From an uncultured Mucilaginibacter sp. (GTDB lineage: Bacteria > Bacteroidota > Bacteroidia > Sphingobacteriales > Sphingobacteriaceae), in assembly GCA_903864275.1 (NCBI GenBank), contig CAIPFE010000028.1, positions 1 through 64,000 of the forward strand: a DNA stretch of 64,000 nt, in the 5' to 3' direction. The notes beneath the pieces were generated by a model that did not search any database, was not told the origin of the DNA, and worked only from the letters and a program-made list of their open reading frames with translations. Within the stretch, counting starts at the first letter, position 1; each line of letters begins with the position of its first letter. Of this stretch, positions 20,028-29,422 are shown piece after piece. A program made the position numbers and the translations under genes.

Positions 20028-21554
20028 ATGACCCACCCTGTTCAAATAAAAAATGCTTTAATTTCAGTTTATTACAAAGACAATTTAGAGCCTATAATTT
20101 ACGAATTAAACCGCCTCGGTGTAAACATCTATTCAACCGGGGGTACCGAAACATTTATTCGTACCCTGGGGGTTAATGTTATTGCTGTTGAGGACCTTAC
20201 ATCGTACCCTTCCATATTGGGCGGGCGTGTTAAAACGCTGCACCCCAAGGTGTTTGGCGGCATACTGGCGCGCAGGAACTTTGAAAATGATGAGCAGCAG
20301 CTTGCCCAATACCAGATCCCCCAGATCGACCTGGTTATTGTTGATCTCTATCCGTTTGAAGAAACAGTAAGGTCAAACGCCGAAGAAGATGAGATCATCG
20401 AAAAAATTGATATTGGCGGTATCTCGCTCATTCGGGCTGCTGCAAAAAACTTTAAAGATGTGGTAATCATCGCATCGAAAAAAGACTATACGGAACTGGA
20501 GAATATCTTAAAAACGCAGCACGGCGAAACCACCATCGACCAGCGCCGCATGTTTGCCCACAAGGCTTTCAACACTTCATCGCACTACGATACCACCATA
20601 TTTCAATACTTTAACCAGGAAGGGCCTTTGCCCGTTTTTAAAGAAAGCATACAAACCAGCCAGGTTTTGCGTTACGGCGAAAACCCGCATCAGAAAGGCG
20701 TGTTTTACGGCGACCTGGATGCCATGTTCACCAAATTACACGGCAAGGAACTATCGTACAATAACCTGGTAGATGTTGATGCAGCAGTAGCTTTGATCGA
20801 TGAATTTACCGAGCCAACGATAGCCATATTAAAACATACCAATGCCTGCGGGATTGCTTCGCGTAATTTTATAAAAGAGGCCTGGATAGATGCGCTGGCC
20901 TGCGACCCCGTATCGGCTTTTGGCGGGGTAATCATCGCCAATGATGAAATTGACGCCGACACTGCGACGGAGATCAGCAAAATATTTTACGAGGTTTTAA
21001 TAGCGCCGGCCTATACTGACGACGCCATTTCGATACTAAAAGAGAAAAAGAACCGTATTATACTCATCCGTCAGCCGGTTGAGTTACCGGCAAAGCAATT
21101 TAAGACACTGCTGAACGGGGTGATTGAACAGGACAAGGACGAAGTGATAGAAGGACCGGAACAAATGACAACCGTTACAAACAGGCAACCTACTAAACAT
21201 GAGTTAAGGGATTTGTTTTTCGCTAACAAAGTAGTGAAACATACCAAATCGAACACTATTGTTTTTGCGAAAAACAACCAGTTACTGGCAAGCGGCGTCG
21301 GCCAAACTTCGAGGGTTGATTCATTAAAGCAAGCGGTAATAAAAGCAAAAAGCTTTGGTTTCGACCTTAATGGCGCGGTGATGGCGTCTGACGCTTTTTT
21401 CCCTTTTCCTGATTGCGTTGAATTGGCTGCTGATGCCGGAATTTTAGCGGTGCTTCAGCCCGGGGGATCAATAAACGACAAGCTTTCAATTGAAATGTGC
21501 GACCAGAAAAATATCAGTATGGTAATAACCGGCGTACGCCATTTTAAACATTGA
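20028..21554 (+). CDS. purH: Bifunctional AICAR formyltransferase/IMP cyclohydrolase
   Basis: This enzyme carries out the last two steps of purine synthesis, transferring a formyl group to AICAR and closing the ring to IMP in the cytoplasm. The 508-residue length is typical. The N-terminal MGS-like cyclohydrolase domain is visible (ALISVYYKDNLEPI, STGGTETFIRTLGV, LGGRVKTLHPKVFGGILARR, IDLVIVDLYPFEETV, DIGGISLIRAAAKN). It is followed by the transformylase domain (LRYGENPHQKG, LSYNNLVDVDAA, ILKHTNACGIA, ASDAFFPFPDCVELAADAGI). I use ATG 20028, because a TTG three codons upstream lacks support. It has its own promoter and no purine-gene neighbours, so it lies outside a pur operon. Confidence 0.97.
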   Translation: MTHPVQIKNALISVYYKDNLEPIIYELNRLGVNIYSTGGTETFIRTLGVNVIAVEDLTSYPSILGGRVKTLHPKVFGGILARRNFENDEQQLAQYQIPQIDLVIVDLYPFEETVRSNAEEDEIIEKIDIGGISLIRAAAKNFKDVVIIASKKDYTELENILKTQHGETTIDQRRMFAHKAFNTSSHYDTTIFQYFNQEGPLPVFKESIQTSQVLRYGENPHQKGVFYGDLDAMFTKLHGKELSYNNLVDVDAAVALIDEFTEPTIAILKHTNACGIASRNFIKEAWIDALACDPVSAFGGVIIANDEIDADTATEISKIFYEVLIAPAYTDDAISILKEKKNRIILIRQPVELPAKQFKTLLNGVIEQDKDEVIEGPEQMTTVTNRQPTKHELRDLFFANKVVKHTKSNTIVFAKNNQLLASGVGQTSRVDSLKQAVIKAKSFGFDLNGAVMASDAFFPFPDCVELAADAGILAVLQPGGSINDKLSIEMCDQKNISMVITGVRHFKH

Positions 21555-21569
21555 TACCGATAGACATCG

Positions 21570-21772
21570 GACACTAATTTACACGAATTAATACGAATTA
21601 TAGGAATTGGAAGAATTAATAATATTAAAAGAGCATCGGCTGAGGAAGAAAGGATTAGGCAATAAAAACGGCATTAATTCTTTAAAATGGGTACAAATAA
21701 AATTCGTAACATTCTTGCTGATTAATTCGTTTTAATTAGCTTACATTCGTGGAATTCGTGCTTTTAAATTTT
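21570..21772. repeat. Loose inverted word repeat between purH and mreB
   Basis: Left-side words (ACACGAATTAATACGAATT near 21583-21600) are matched by right-side words (AATTCGTAAC near 21702, GATTAATTCG near 21719, ATTCGTGGAATTCGTG near 21745). The arms spell CACGAATT and its complement several times but pair less exactly than at other loci. There is no gene in this 250-bp gap. Confidence 0.5.
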
Positions 21773-21780
21773 TAATTTTG
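21773..21780 (+). promoter_or_regulatory. Candidate mreB operon -7 box
   Basis: TAATTTTG fits TAnnTTTG and lies 24 bp before the mreB ATG, at the end of the preceding word repeat. No clear -33 element is visible. Confidence 0.45.
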
Positions 21781-21804
21781 CAGCTAATTTTCAATTAACA
21801 CCAA

Positions 21805-22827
21805 ATGGGTTTATTTAACTTTTTTACACAAGAAATCGCTATTGATTTAGGTACCGCAAATACCCTCATAATACATAATGATAAAGTTGTTGTCGACGAA
21901 CCATCAATCGTTGCCTTCGACCGGTCAACAAACAAAGTAATCGCCATTGGCCGGCAGGCCATGCAAATGGAAGGTAAAACGCACGACAATATTCGTACGG
22001 TGCGCCCTTTGAAGGACGGCGTTATTGCCGACTTTAATGCCGCTGAGCACATGATACGCGGCATGATAAAGATGATCAACCATGGTAAAGGGTGGTTCTT
22101 TCCATCTTTACGTATGGTGATCTGCATTCCATCGGGTATTACCGAGGTTGAAAAACGCGCCGTGCGCGACTCCGCCGAAATTGCCGGCGCCAAAGAGGTC
22201 TACCTCATCCACGAACCTATGGCCGCTGCGGTAGGTATTGGTATTGACGTGGAGGAGCCAATGGGAAACATGATCATTGATATTGGCGGCGGTACTACCG
22301 AGATCGCTGTTATAGCTCTGTCGGGTATTGTTTGTGATCAGTCCATCCGTGTAGCGGGTGATAACTTCGACTCAGATATTGTTCAATATATTCGCCGCCA
22401 GCATAATATCATGATAGGCGATCGTACGGCCGAAAAAGTAAAAATAGAAGTTGGCGCCGCATTGCCTGAACTGGCCGATCCACCGCCTGATTTTGCAGTC
22501 CAGGGCCGCGACCTGATGACCGGTGTACCAAAACAGATCATGCTTTCCTATACCGAGATCGCACATTGCCTTGATAAATCAATTTCAAAAATTGAAGAAG
22601 CCATCCTGAAAGCTTTAGAAATAACGCCGCCAGAGCTATCGGCAGATATTTATCAAACCGGTATCTATTTAACCGGCGGCGGCGCTTTGCTGCGTGGCCT
22701 CGACAAACGCATAGCCGCCAAAACCAAACTGCCCGTTCACGTAGCCGAAGACCCGTTGCGCGCCGTAGTCCGCGGAACAGGTACAGCGCTTAAAAATATT
22801 GGGAATTTTAAATTTTTAATGCAATAA
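21805..22827 (+). CDS. mreB: Rod shape-determining actin homologue MreB
   Basis: 340 residues, the usual length. MreB polymerises under the inner membrane and directs the elongasome that inserts lateral wall. Actin-fold ATP-binding motifs are clear: phosphate 1 in IAIDLGTANTLI, phosphate 2 in NMIIDIGGGTTEIAVIALSG, and the adenosine motif in YLTGGGALLRGLDKR. VRPLKDGVIADF and HEPMAAAVGIG are also typical. It is the first gene of a five-gene cell-shape run (mreB, mreC, mreD, pbp2, rodA), the last four of which nearly or actually overlap. Confidence 0.97.
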   Translation: MGLFNFFTQEIAIDLGTANTLIIHNDKVVVDEPSIVAFDRSTNKVIAIGRQAMQMEGKTHDNIRTVRPLKDGVIADFNAAEHMIRGMIKMINHGKGWFFPSLRMVICIPSGITEVEKRAVRDSAEIAGAKEVYLIHEPMAAAVGIGIDVEEPMGNMIIDIGGGTTEIAVIALSGIVCDQSIRVAGDNFDSDIVQYIRRQHNIMIGDRTAEKVKIEVGAALPELADPPPDFAVQGRDLMTGVPKQIMLSYTEIAHCLDKSISKIEEAILKALEITPPELSADIYQTGIYLTGGGALLRGLDKRIAAKTKLPVHVAEDPLRAVVRGTGTALKNIGNFKFLMQ

Positions 22828-22830
22828 TCA

Positions 22831-22895
22831 GATATGAGATGTGAGATATGAGAATTGAGATAAATAAAAGGTTTTTCAGTCTCACATCTCATATC
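22831..22895. repeat. Inverted word repeat between mreB and mreC
   Basis: GATATGAGATGTGAGA at 22831-22846 pairs perfectly over 16 bp with 22880-22895, leaving a 33-nt loop. Both arms are runs of GAGATATGAGA-like words that extend to 22860 and 22906. It starts four bases after the mreB stop and ends just before the mreC ATG, within an operon that should be cotranscribed. A hairpin here could attenuate transcription or adjust the ratio of mreB to mreC. Confidence 0.8.
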
Positions 22896-22912
22896 TCAAA
22901 TCTCACTAACCC

Positions 22913-23746
22913 ATGCGTAACCTCTGGATATTTATCAGTAAGTATAACGCATTTTTTTTGTTCCTCATTTTCGAGGTTACTTCGCTCGTCATCTACGTAA
23001 AATATAATTCCTTCCAAAAAGCCACTTTTATTAACTCATCCGGTGAAATTACCGGTAGCCTTTATGCGAAGTTTAGCGAATTTTCTGGCTATTTGTCGCT
23101 AAAAGAGGTTAATGATAGCTTGGCGCGGGAAAATGCGCAATTACGGAACCAGATTAAATCTTCGTTATATGTTGATACAGTTACAAAGCATAAAGTAACG
23201 GATACGGTCTACAAGCAACAATATGAATATATCCAGGCCAAAGTGATCAATAACTCGGTTAACCGGAGCAATAATTATCTTACCCTTAACCGGGGCAGCG
23301 ACCAGGGTATTGAAAAGGGTATGGGTGTTATTTGTGATAAAGGGATTGTCGGAAAAGTGGTTTTTGTTTCCGGCCATTTTGCAGTAGTACAGTCGTTACT
23401 GCACAAAGATTCGCAGTTTAGCGCAATGCTGGCAAAAAACAAGGAGATCGGATACATAGAGTGGGGCGACGACCTGAACCCGCATAGGGGCGTGCTGAAA
23501 GATGTATCAAACAACGCACTTCCAAAATTAGGCGAACTGGTGGTAACATCGGGATATTCGCTTTTCCCCGCGGGGATACCTATCGGGAAAATAAGCAATC
23601 TTCATACAAAGGCCGGCGGTGTTTCGCTGACCATGGAAGTAGCGCTCGCTGTTGATTTCACCAAACTGGACTACGTTAACGTTGTCAACAATAAATTTGC
23701 GACAGAACAACAGGGACTGGAGGCCCAGCAAAAGAAAGATGAGTAA
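22913..23746 (+). CDS. mreC: Rod shape-determining protein MreC
   Basis: 277 residues. An N-terminal membrane helix (about 10-28, YNAFFLFLIFEVTSLVIYV), a coiled coil (about 60-85, LKEVNDSLARENAQLRNQI) and a periplasmic beta domain (LNRGSDQGIEKGMGVICDKGIVGKVV, then VTSGYSLFPAGIPIGKI) give the standard MreC order. It links MreB to the PBP2-RodA synthase. Its last 8 bp overlap the mreD start, so translation is probably coupled. Start ATG 22913 is the only one giving the helix. Confidence 0.95.
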   Translation: MRNLWIFISKYNAFFLFLIFEVTSLVIYVKYNSFQKATFINSSGEITGSLYAKFSEFSGYLSLKEVNDSLARENAQLRNQIKSSLYVDTVTKHKVTDTVYKQQYEYIQAKVINNSVNRSNNYLTLNRGSDQGIEKGMGVICDKGIVGKVVFVSGHFAVVQSLLHKDSQFSAMLAKNKEIGYIEWGDDLNPHRGVLKDVSNNALPKLGELVVTSGYSLFPAGIPIGKISNLHTKAGGVSLTMEVALAVDFTKLDYVNVVNNKFATEQQGLEAQQKKDE

Positions 23747-24257
23747 AAGCATTGTGATAAACCTGGTGAGGTTTGTGGTATTGGTTTTTATACAGGTTTT
23801 TTTACTTAAAAACATCTCACTGTATAACCTTTCCACCCCATACCTGTATATCCTGTTTATTTTGTTACTGCCTTTCGAGACGCCAAATGTGGTGTTGTTT
23901 GCGCTGGCATTTATCATGGGCTTAACCATCGATGCCTTTTATGATTCACCGGGATTACATGCCGCCGCTTGTGTAATACTGGCATTTGTACGGATCATAT
24001 TTATCAGCATCACCGTTCAGAAAGATGGTTTTGACAATGAACCCGAACCAACATTAAGTATTATGGGTTTCAGGTGGTTTTTTACGTATACATTAACCCT
24101 TACGCTGTTTCATCATTTTTTTCTTTTCAATATCGAGGCGTTTAGGTTTTCGGAAATTCAATATACACTAAGCCGGTTCTTATTGAGTTCAATATTTACA
24201 ATCTTTTTAATACTAATTTCGGGTTTGTTGTTTTTCAGAAAGAAAGAGCGTAAATGA
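23739..24257 (+). CDS. mreD: Rod shape-determining protein MreD
   Basis: 172 residues with five or six membrane helices and few other landmarks, as is normal for MreD. I start at ATG 23739 (MSKSIVINLVRF), which overlaps the mreC stop by 8 bp, rather than at an upstream in-frame codon deep inside mreC. Placement between mreC and pbp2 makes the assignment firm. Its TGA overlaps the next ATG (ATGA at 24254). Confidence 0.9.
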   Translation: MSKSIVINLVRFVVLVFIQVFLLKNISLYNLSTPYLYILFILLLPFETPNVVLFALAFIMGLTIDAFYDSPGLHAAACVILAFVRIIFISITVQKDGFDNEPEPTLSIMGFRWFFTYTLTLTLFHHFFLFNIEAFRFSEIQYTLSRFLLSSIFTIFLILISGLLFFRKKERK

Positions 24258-26242
24258 ATAGTTTTTTTGAACGCCGCTACATCATAGCGGGAATTTTTAT
24301 AACCATATTTATTATACTGCTTGCGAGGCTATTTTATATCCAGATAATTGACGACCGTTACGAGCTATATGCCAGTAAAAATGTGCTTCGCCATAATATA
24401 ATATTTCCTGAGCGCGGGTCGATATTAGACCGTAATGGAAAAACGCTGGTACAAAATGTGCCGTTTTACGATATTATGGTAACCCCTAACCAGGTTAAAC
24501 CGTTCGATACGGTTGAGTTTTGCCATTTGTTAGGCATTGATAAACCCGAATTTTATAGACGATGGGCCAAGGCCATGAAATATTCGCCCAGCTTGCCCTC
24601 AGGTTTCGAAAAACAGATCCCTGCCCAAACTTTTGCTTCGATAAGGGAAAGGTTATCAGAATTTCCCGGTTTTTCCCCCGTAACGAGGTATTTGCGCACC
24701 TATCCTGACTCGGTAGCTGCGCATTTTTTGGGTTATATTGGGGAAGTTACCGACCGGGATATAAAACGATATGGCGGGTATTACCAACCGGGGGATTATA
24801 TCGGGGTTACTGGTGTTGAAAAATCATACGAAGCCGTTTTGAGGGGGCAACGGGGGGTGCAAAATCTAATGGTCGACTCCAGGAATAAACCCAAGGGCCA
24901 TTACGCAAATGGCTTATATGATACCGCTGCAGTAGCCGGGCAGCGCTTAACTTCGTCATTAGACATAACCATACAAAAGTTTGGGGAACAACTGATGCAA
25001 AATAAGGTGGGCAGTATTGTTGCCATTGAGCCCTCAACAGGCGAAATATTATGTTATGTAAGCAGCCCCACCTACGATCCTAACTTAATGGTAGGGCGCG
25101 AGCGCGGCAACAATGCAGCAAAAATGTATGCTGATGTTTACAACCCGTTCTTCATAAGGCCCATCCAGGCAAAATACCCGCCGGGCTCATCATTCAAGCC
25201 GCTCAGTGCGCTCATTGCTTTACAGGAAGGTATTATCACACCGCAAGACACCTATTTTTGCCCGGGATATTACAAGGCCGGTAACCGCAGGATACCCTGT
25301 AATAATGGCGAAGCGCACGGATTGGTAAATTTAAGCAGTGCAGTGGCCGAATCGTGCAATGGCTATTTTTCCATGGTTTTTCAAAGGATTTTGGACCATA
25401 ACGGTACCAGGCAAACGGAAGCGACTTTTGCAAACTGGCGCGCCAACGTTAATAAATTTGGATTAGGATCAAAACTTGGCCTTGATATGCCCGGCGAATC
25501 CAGGGGCAATGTACCTACCCCATTGCATTATGATAATGTTTACAAACACGGCGGATGGCACTCCAGCACCATTATTTCCCTGGCAATTGGCCAGGGCGAG
25601 CTGGAGGCCACGCCTTTGCAAATGGCCAACCTTGAATGTACTATCGCCAATCATGGGTATTATTATAAACCGCATTTAATTAAAGCCATTGGGGCCGAAA
25701 ACGTAATTAAAAAGGAATATACCCAACGAAATTATGTGGGGATAGACTCAACGTATTTTGAGCCGGTGATCAATGGGATGCAGGCTGTGGTTGACAGGGG
25801 TACGGGTATCCGCTCGAAGATACCGGGTATAGTGATGTGCGGAAAAACCGGGACGGCGCAAAACCCGCATGGCGAGGCTAATTCGGTATTTGTTGCTTTT
25901 GCTCCACGCGACAATCCTAAAATAGCCATCGCTGTGGTAGTGGAGAACTCGGGGGAGGGCGCACACTGGGCGGCCCCAATAGCCAGCTTCATAGTTGAAA
26001 AATACCTCAGAGGCAGCGTATCAAGCCGCGAATCGGGCATTACGCCTGAATATTTTGAAAATGCCAATAAGCTTCCTGATCTTTCGTATAAGATAAAAGA
26101 GAGAACTGCCGATAGCCTCAGGAAAGTAAAAAGGGATTCGTTGCTAAAACATCAAAATTTAAAAAGCGCATCCGGTAACGGGAAAAAAGATACAGCAAAC
26201 AAGTATTTGGCAGTACAGGTCAAAAATAAAGAAGATGAATAA
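24254..26242 (+). CDS. mrdA: Penicillin-binding protein 2 (elongation-specific transpeptidase)
   Basis: 662-residue class B PBP that cross-links lateral peptidoglycan together with RodA. It has an N-terminal membrane helix (IIAGIFITIFIILLARLFYI), a pedestal domain (FPERGSILDRNGKTL, FLGYIGEVTDRD, GVTGVEKSYEAVLRG) and a transpeptidase domain with the catalytic Ser in PPGSSFKPL (SxxK), SCN in AESCNGYF (SxN) and KTG in CGKTGTAQNPHG. The last 60 residues are a Lys/Asp-rich tail. It overlaps mreD by 4 bp and rodA by 8 bp. Confidence 0.96.
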   Translation: MNSFFERRYIIAGIFITIFIILLARLFYIQIIDDRYELYASKNVLRHNIIFPERGSILDRNGKTLVQNVPFYDIMVTPNQVKPFDTVEFCHLLGIDKPEFYRRWAKAMKYSPSLPSGFEKQIPAQTFASIRERLSEFPGFSPVTRYLRTYPDSVAAHFLGYIGEVTDRDIKRYGGYYQPGDYIGVTGVEKSYEAVLRGQRGVQNLMVDSRNKPKGHYANGLYDTAAVAGQRLTSSLDITIQKFGEQLMQNKVGSIVAIEPSTGEILCYVSSPTYDPNLMVGRERGNNAAKMYADVYNPFFIRPIQAKYPPGSSFKPLSALIALQEGIITPQDTYFCPGYYKAGNRRIPCNNGEAHGLVNLSSAVAESCNGYFSMVFQRILDHNGTRQTEATFANWRANVNKFGLGSKLGLDMPGESRGNVPTPLHYDNVYKHGGWHSSTIISLAIGQGELEATPLQMANLECTIANHGYYYKPHLIKAIGAENVIKKEYTQRNYVGIDSTYFEPVINGMQAVVDRGTGIRSKIPGIVMCGKTGTAQNPHGEANSVFVAFAPRDNPKIAIAVVVENSGEGAHWAAPIASFIVEKYLRGSVSSRESGITPEYFENANKLPDLSYKIKERTADSLRKVKRDSLLKHQNLKSASGNGKKDTANKYLAVQVKNKEDE

Positions 26243-27497
26243 CCAGCGCAGTTTCTTTTTTAATGTTGACTGGGTCACGGTATTTATTTACCTGGTTCTG
26301 TGCACCATTGGGTGGTTCAATATCCACGCTGCTGTCTTTGATCCGCGGCACCCCAGCATTATCGATTTCTCTACCAACTATGGCAAGCAGTTCCTTTTTA
26401 TAATCATCTCAATAGTTATAGGGATAGTAATTTTGCTGCTCGAGAGCCGGTTTATTACTGCCTTGTCGCCTGCTTTTTACGGAATAACCATCTTATTGCT
26501 CATACTGGTATTGGTTGTAGGCCGAAATGTAGGGGGTAATCGTGCCTGGATATCTTTAGGTGGCGGGTTCAGGTTGCAGCCGGCGGAGTTTGCGAAATTT
26601 ACCGCCTGCCTGCTTTTAGCCCGGTATTTAAGTGGTACAAATGTTAGGGTCTCCGATTTACGGTCATTTTTTATCGCGGCTGCGATAATAGGTTTGCCGA
26701 TGTTGCTTATCCTGCTGCAGCCGGATGTTGGCTCAACACTGGTTTTTTATTCCCTTATTTTTGTTTTATACCGCGAGGGCCTTTCTCCGTATTTTTTGAT
26801 CATCAGCGCGTTATTCATTGTGCTTTTTTTAACTTCAATTTTGTTTAGCCCTTTATATGTCATTGCGACCATCAGCATACTGGCTTTGCTGATCATATTA
26901 TTATTCCGGAGAAACAGGCGCCTGGCGGTCACCGTAATTACCGGGTTAGCCATTTGCGTAGTATTTGTATTTAGTGTTAAATTTATCTATAATGATGTTT
27001 TGCAGCCGCACCAAAAGGTGCGCATATCCCTGGTATTAGGCATCACCAGCGACTTAAAAGGAAAAGGTTATAATGTAAACCAGTCGAAAATTGCAATAGG
27101 CTCGGGCAAGCTTTGGGGCAAAGGCTACCTGCATGGAACTCAAACACAATATTCGTTTGTCCCGGCGCAAAGCACCGATTTTATTTTTTGCACAGTAGGC
27201 GAGGAGTGGGGCTTTGCCGGATCGGTAGTGGTTATCGGCCTGTTTTTGTTTTTAGTGCTGCGGATAATTTTTATTGCCGAAAGGCAGCGATCGCCATTTT
27301 CACGAATCTATGGCTATGGCGTGGCTTCAATTATCTTTTTCCATGTATTTATTAATATTGCAACAACCATTGGTTTGGCGCCGGTTATCGGCATCCCGCT
27401 GCCATTTATCAGCTACGGCGGTTCATCGCTTTTAAGTTTTACTTTGCTACTATTTGTCCTGCTAAAACTGGATTCAAACAGGATGGGGATCGTTTAG
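26235..27497 (+). CDS. rodA: Peptidoglycan glycosyltransferase RodA
   Basis: 420-residue SEDS polymerase with about ten membrane helices that builds glycan strands from lipid II beside PBP2. Family motifs include GGNRAWISLGGGFRLQPAEFAKF, LILLQPDVGSTLVF, and, near the C terminus, GLAPVIGIPLPFISYGGSSLL. The conserved catalytic Asp lies in the LQPDVG or the following loop. The start overlaps the pbp2 stop by 8 bp. It is the last gene of the mre operon. Confidence 0.96.
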   Translation: MNNQRSFFFNVDWVTVFIYLVLCTIGWFNIHAAVFDPRHPSIIDFSTNYGKQFLFIIISIVIGIVILLLESRFITALSPAFYGITILLLILVLVVGRNVGGNRAWISLGGGFRLQPAEFAKFTACLLLARYLSGTNVRVSDLRSFFIAAAIIGLPMLLILLQPDVGSTLVFYSLIFVLYREGLSPYFLIISALFIVLFLTSILFSPLYVIATISILALLIILLFRRNRRLAVTVITGLAICVVFVFSVKFIYNDVLQPHQKVRISLVLGITSDLKGKGYNVNQSKIAIGSGKLWGKGYLHGTQTQYSFVPAQSTDFIFCTVGEEWGFAGSVVVIGLFLFLVLRIIFIAERQRSPFSRIYGYGVASIIFFHVFINIATTIGLAPVIGIPLPFISYGGSSLLSFTLLLFVLLKLDSNRMGIV

Positions 27498-27500
27498 TGG

Positions 27501-27621
27501 CAGTCTTTTAAATAGTAACAGTAGCAGTTTTTAGTGGCAGTCTTTTACCATTTTTTGGTAGCAGTAGCAGTTTCAAAATAGCGTGTGGCAAATACTGCTA
27601 CTGCCACTAAAACCTGCTACT
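27501..27621. repeat. Inverted word repeat downstream of rodA
   Basis: AGTAGCAGTTTTTAGTGGCA... at 27520-27541 pairs with 27600-27621 at 21 of 22 positions. The left arm repeats the words TGGCAGTCTTTTA and GTAGCAGT twice each. It lies between the convergent ends of rodA and the 316-residue unknown, so here it may work as a two-way terminator. Confidence 0.8.
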
Positions 27622-27628
27622 AACCAAA

Positions 27629-28579
27629 CTAAGTATACCTTCGTTTCAAAAGCGCGTAAAACTTCCCTGTGGTTTCCGGCTTACCGTCCCAATTATTTTT
27701 GGTAACATAATTGGTTTTTAAAAAGCGCATAGCTTCTTCAAGGGTGTTAAAGCGGTTCAGTATTTCAATCGCTTCGCTGTATGCCAGGTTATAACCATTA
27801 AACAAATCCTTTACATAAAGCAATTTATCGTTCAGCGTAATTGCCAGTTTTATATCGCTTATAGGCTTTGCGCTTAATTGCTCGGTCATTCCCAATGCTT
27901 TATCGCCAAGCTGCGATGAGATCTTTTGATTAATAGTGAGCACTTCCTGCTCTTCCGTTTTAGTTTCCTGTTTCTTATCGGCCGCTTTTACTTCATTTAT
28001 TTCAGCAACGTCATCGACCACATCCGCAGGAATAATCGGTTTTCTTTTTCTCGTCTCTTTTAACTCCTCATTATCATAACGAACATCTTCATCGGGCATT
28101 TCATCTTCATCCCAGTTCTGACTATCATCTAAGATCAGTTCGTGCCTTATCGTTTCGGGTTCTTCATGTATCTGCGCATACGGCTCAAGCTGAGTTCCGG
28201 GTTCCGGATTAAGGTACGATACGGGAAGAACATCGGTGTTTTCTTCCGGGGTAAAAGTTATTTCAACTGGTTTATCCGAACTCTTTGACGGCTTTTCATC
28301 CGTTGCCCCGGCGTGCTTCATTTGCTGCACTACGGGTTCAAAATATTTTTGCTCGCGGCTTGTCTCTGTTTTTTCGACAGGCGGTTTTTTAGTTTTAACG
28401 TTTTGTAAATTAAGTTTACTTAAAATTTCGATGTGGTCTGTCAGGAAATGGGCGTTGGAAACAAACAGTTCGAGTTCCAGGTCATTTAAATCGTCCGGTA
28501 CCGTTTTAAGGTATTCGTATTGGTCATTCAGCTCCTGTATAATTCCACCTATCTTTTTAAATACTTCCTTTTGCTTCAT
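27629..28579 (-). CDS. Acidic conserved hypothetical protein
   Basis: 316 residues, not recognised as a named family. It has no signal peptide or membrane helix. An N-terminal helical segment (about 1-60, KKIGGIIQELNDQYEYLKTV... SNAHFLTDHIEILSKLN) is followed by a long charged and probably disordered linker (about 65-215, rich in E, D, K and P). The C-terminal domain at about 225-316 is ordered (SAKPISDIKLAITLNDKLLYVKDLF, AIEILNRFNTLEEAMRFLKTNY, NNWDGK). The two folded ends joined by an acidic linker suggest a scaffold or adaptor. It is convergent with the mre operon. Start ATG 28579. Confidence 0.75.
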   Translation of the reverse strand: MKQKEVFKKIGGIIQELNDQYEYLKTVPDDLNDLELELFVSNAHFLTDHIEILSKLNLQNVKTKKPPVEKTETSREQKYFEPVVQQMKHAGATDEKPSKSSDKPVEITFTPEENTDVLPVSYLNPEPGTQLEPYAQIHEEPETIRHELILDDSQNWDEDEMPDEDVRYDNEELKETRKRKPIIPADVVDDVAEINEVKAADKKQETKTEEQEVLTINQKISSQLGDKALGMTEQLSAKPISDIKLAITLNDKLLYVKDLFNGYNLAYSEAIEILNRFNTLEEAMRFLKTNYVTKNNWDGKPETTGKFYALLKRRYT

Positions 28580-28603
28580 GTCTCAATGTTAGAAAATGGC
28601 AAC

Positions 28604-28611
28604 CAAAAATA
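28604..28611 (-). promoter_or_regulatory. Candidate -7 box for the acidic hypothetical gene
   Basis: On the minus strand this reads TATTTTTG, fitting TAnnTTTG, 25 bp before the ATG at 28579. No -33 element was checked with confidence. Confidence 0.4.
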
Positions 28612-28640
28612 AGATTAAATTCTGATATTTGGACATCTAT

Positions 28641-28767
28641 GTCATTTGGTCATTAAGTCATTAGGTCATTAGTTTGGCAAATTTGCTAACAATAATAGGA
28701 AGATATCTGCTGCAAATAGACTAATAACTCAATGATTTAATGACCTGATGACTTAATGATCGAATGA
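28641..28767. repeat. Inverted word repeat upstream of, and running into, tdk
   Basis: The left arm is a run of GTCATT words (28641-28672). 28654-28671 pairs with 28738-28755 at 17 of 18 positions. The right arm continues as AATGATCGAATGAC, so that the tdk ATG at 28764 is itself part of an AATGAC word. The words are close to those before purH. The gap lies between divergent genes. Confidence 0.8.
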
Positions 28768-29336
28768 CGAAAGAAGAAGATGTTTTTAAACGTAAGAGTG
28801 AACCTGGCGGAAGCATAGAGGTGATTTGCGGCGCCATGTTCTCCGGAAAGACAGAAGAACTGATCAGGCGGTTAAACAGGGCCAGGATAGCCAGGTTAAG
28901 GGTAGAAATATTCAGTCCTAAAACAGATACAAGATACCAGGCAAACGCCCTTGTATCGCACAATTCGAATTCTATCCCTTCCACACCGGTTGAAAATGCT
29001 TCGTCAATATTATTACTGGCTGGCGATGTGCAGGTAATAGGCATTGACGAGGCCCAATTTTTTGACGCGGAATTGCCCGAGGTTTGCAACTTATTGGCCA
29101 ATAAAGGTGTACGGGTAATAGTTGCGGGGCTTGATATGGACTTCAGGGGGCAGCCTTTTGGCCCTGTCCCGGCCATCATGGCTATCGCCGAATCAGTAAC
29201 CAAGCTACAGGCCGTATGTGTAATATGCGGCAACCCGGCGATGTATTCGTACCGGCTTGTTCCCGATGATGCCAAAATACTACTTGGCGAAAAAGAAAGC
29301 TATGAGCCACGCTGTCGGGCTTGTTATAATAGTTAG
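28764..29336 (+). CDS. tdk: Thymidine kinase
   Basis: 190-residue type II thymidine kinase that salvages thymidine to dTMP with ATP. The P-loop is [11 protein letters not shown] near residue 30, the catalytic DEAQFF motif is near 95, and a zinc site is formed by CVICG and CRACY near the C terminus. Start ATG 28764 agrees with the usual 20-30 residues before the P-loop in Bacteroidota. It is alone on this strand, between an unknown and small membrane genes. Confidence 0.96.
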   Translation: MTKEEDVFKRKSEPGGSIEVICGAMFSGKTEELIRRLNRARIARLRVEIFSPKTDTRYQANALVSHNSNSIPSTPVENASSILLLAGDVQVIGIDEAQFFDAELPEVCNLLANKGVRVIVAGLDMDFRGQPFGPVPAIMAIAESVTKLQAVCVICGNPAMYSYRLVPDDAKILLGEKESYEPRCRACYNS

Positions 29337-29422
29337 GCCGTGCGCCGTCTAAATCTTCGATGCCAAGTGGCTCGGGCATTTGAGGTCGGTCGTACAGCGG
29401 AAATGATCGGTAATTGGAGAAC

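Noticed and set aside
23652..23738. Upstream start for mreD inside mreC
   Set aside because: It would overlap mreC by about 95 bp; ATG 23739 gives the usual short overlap.
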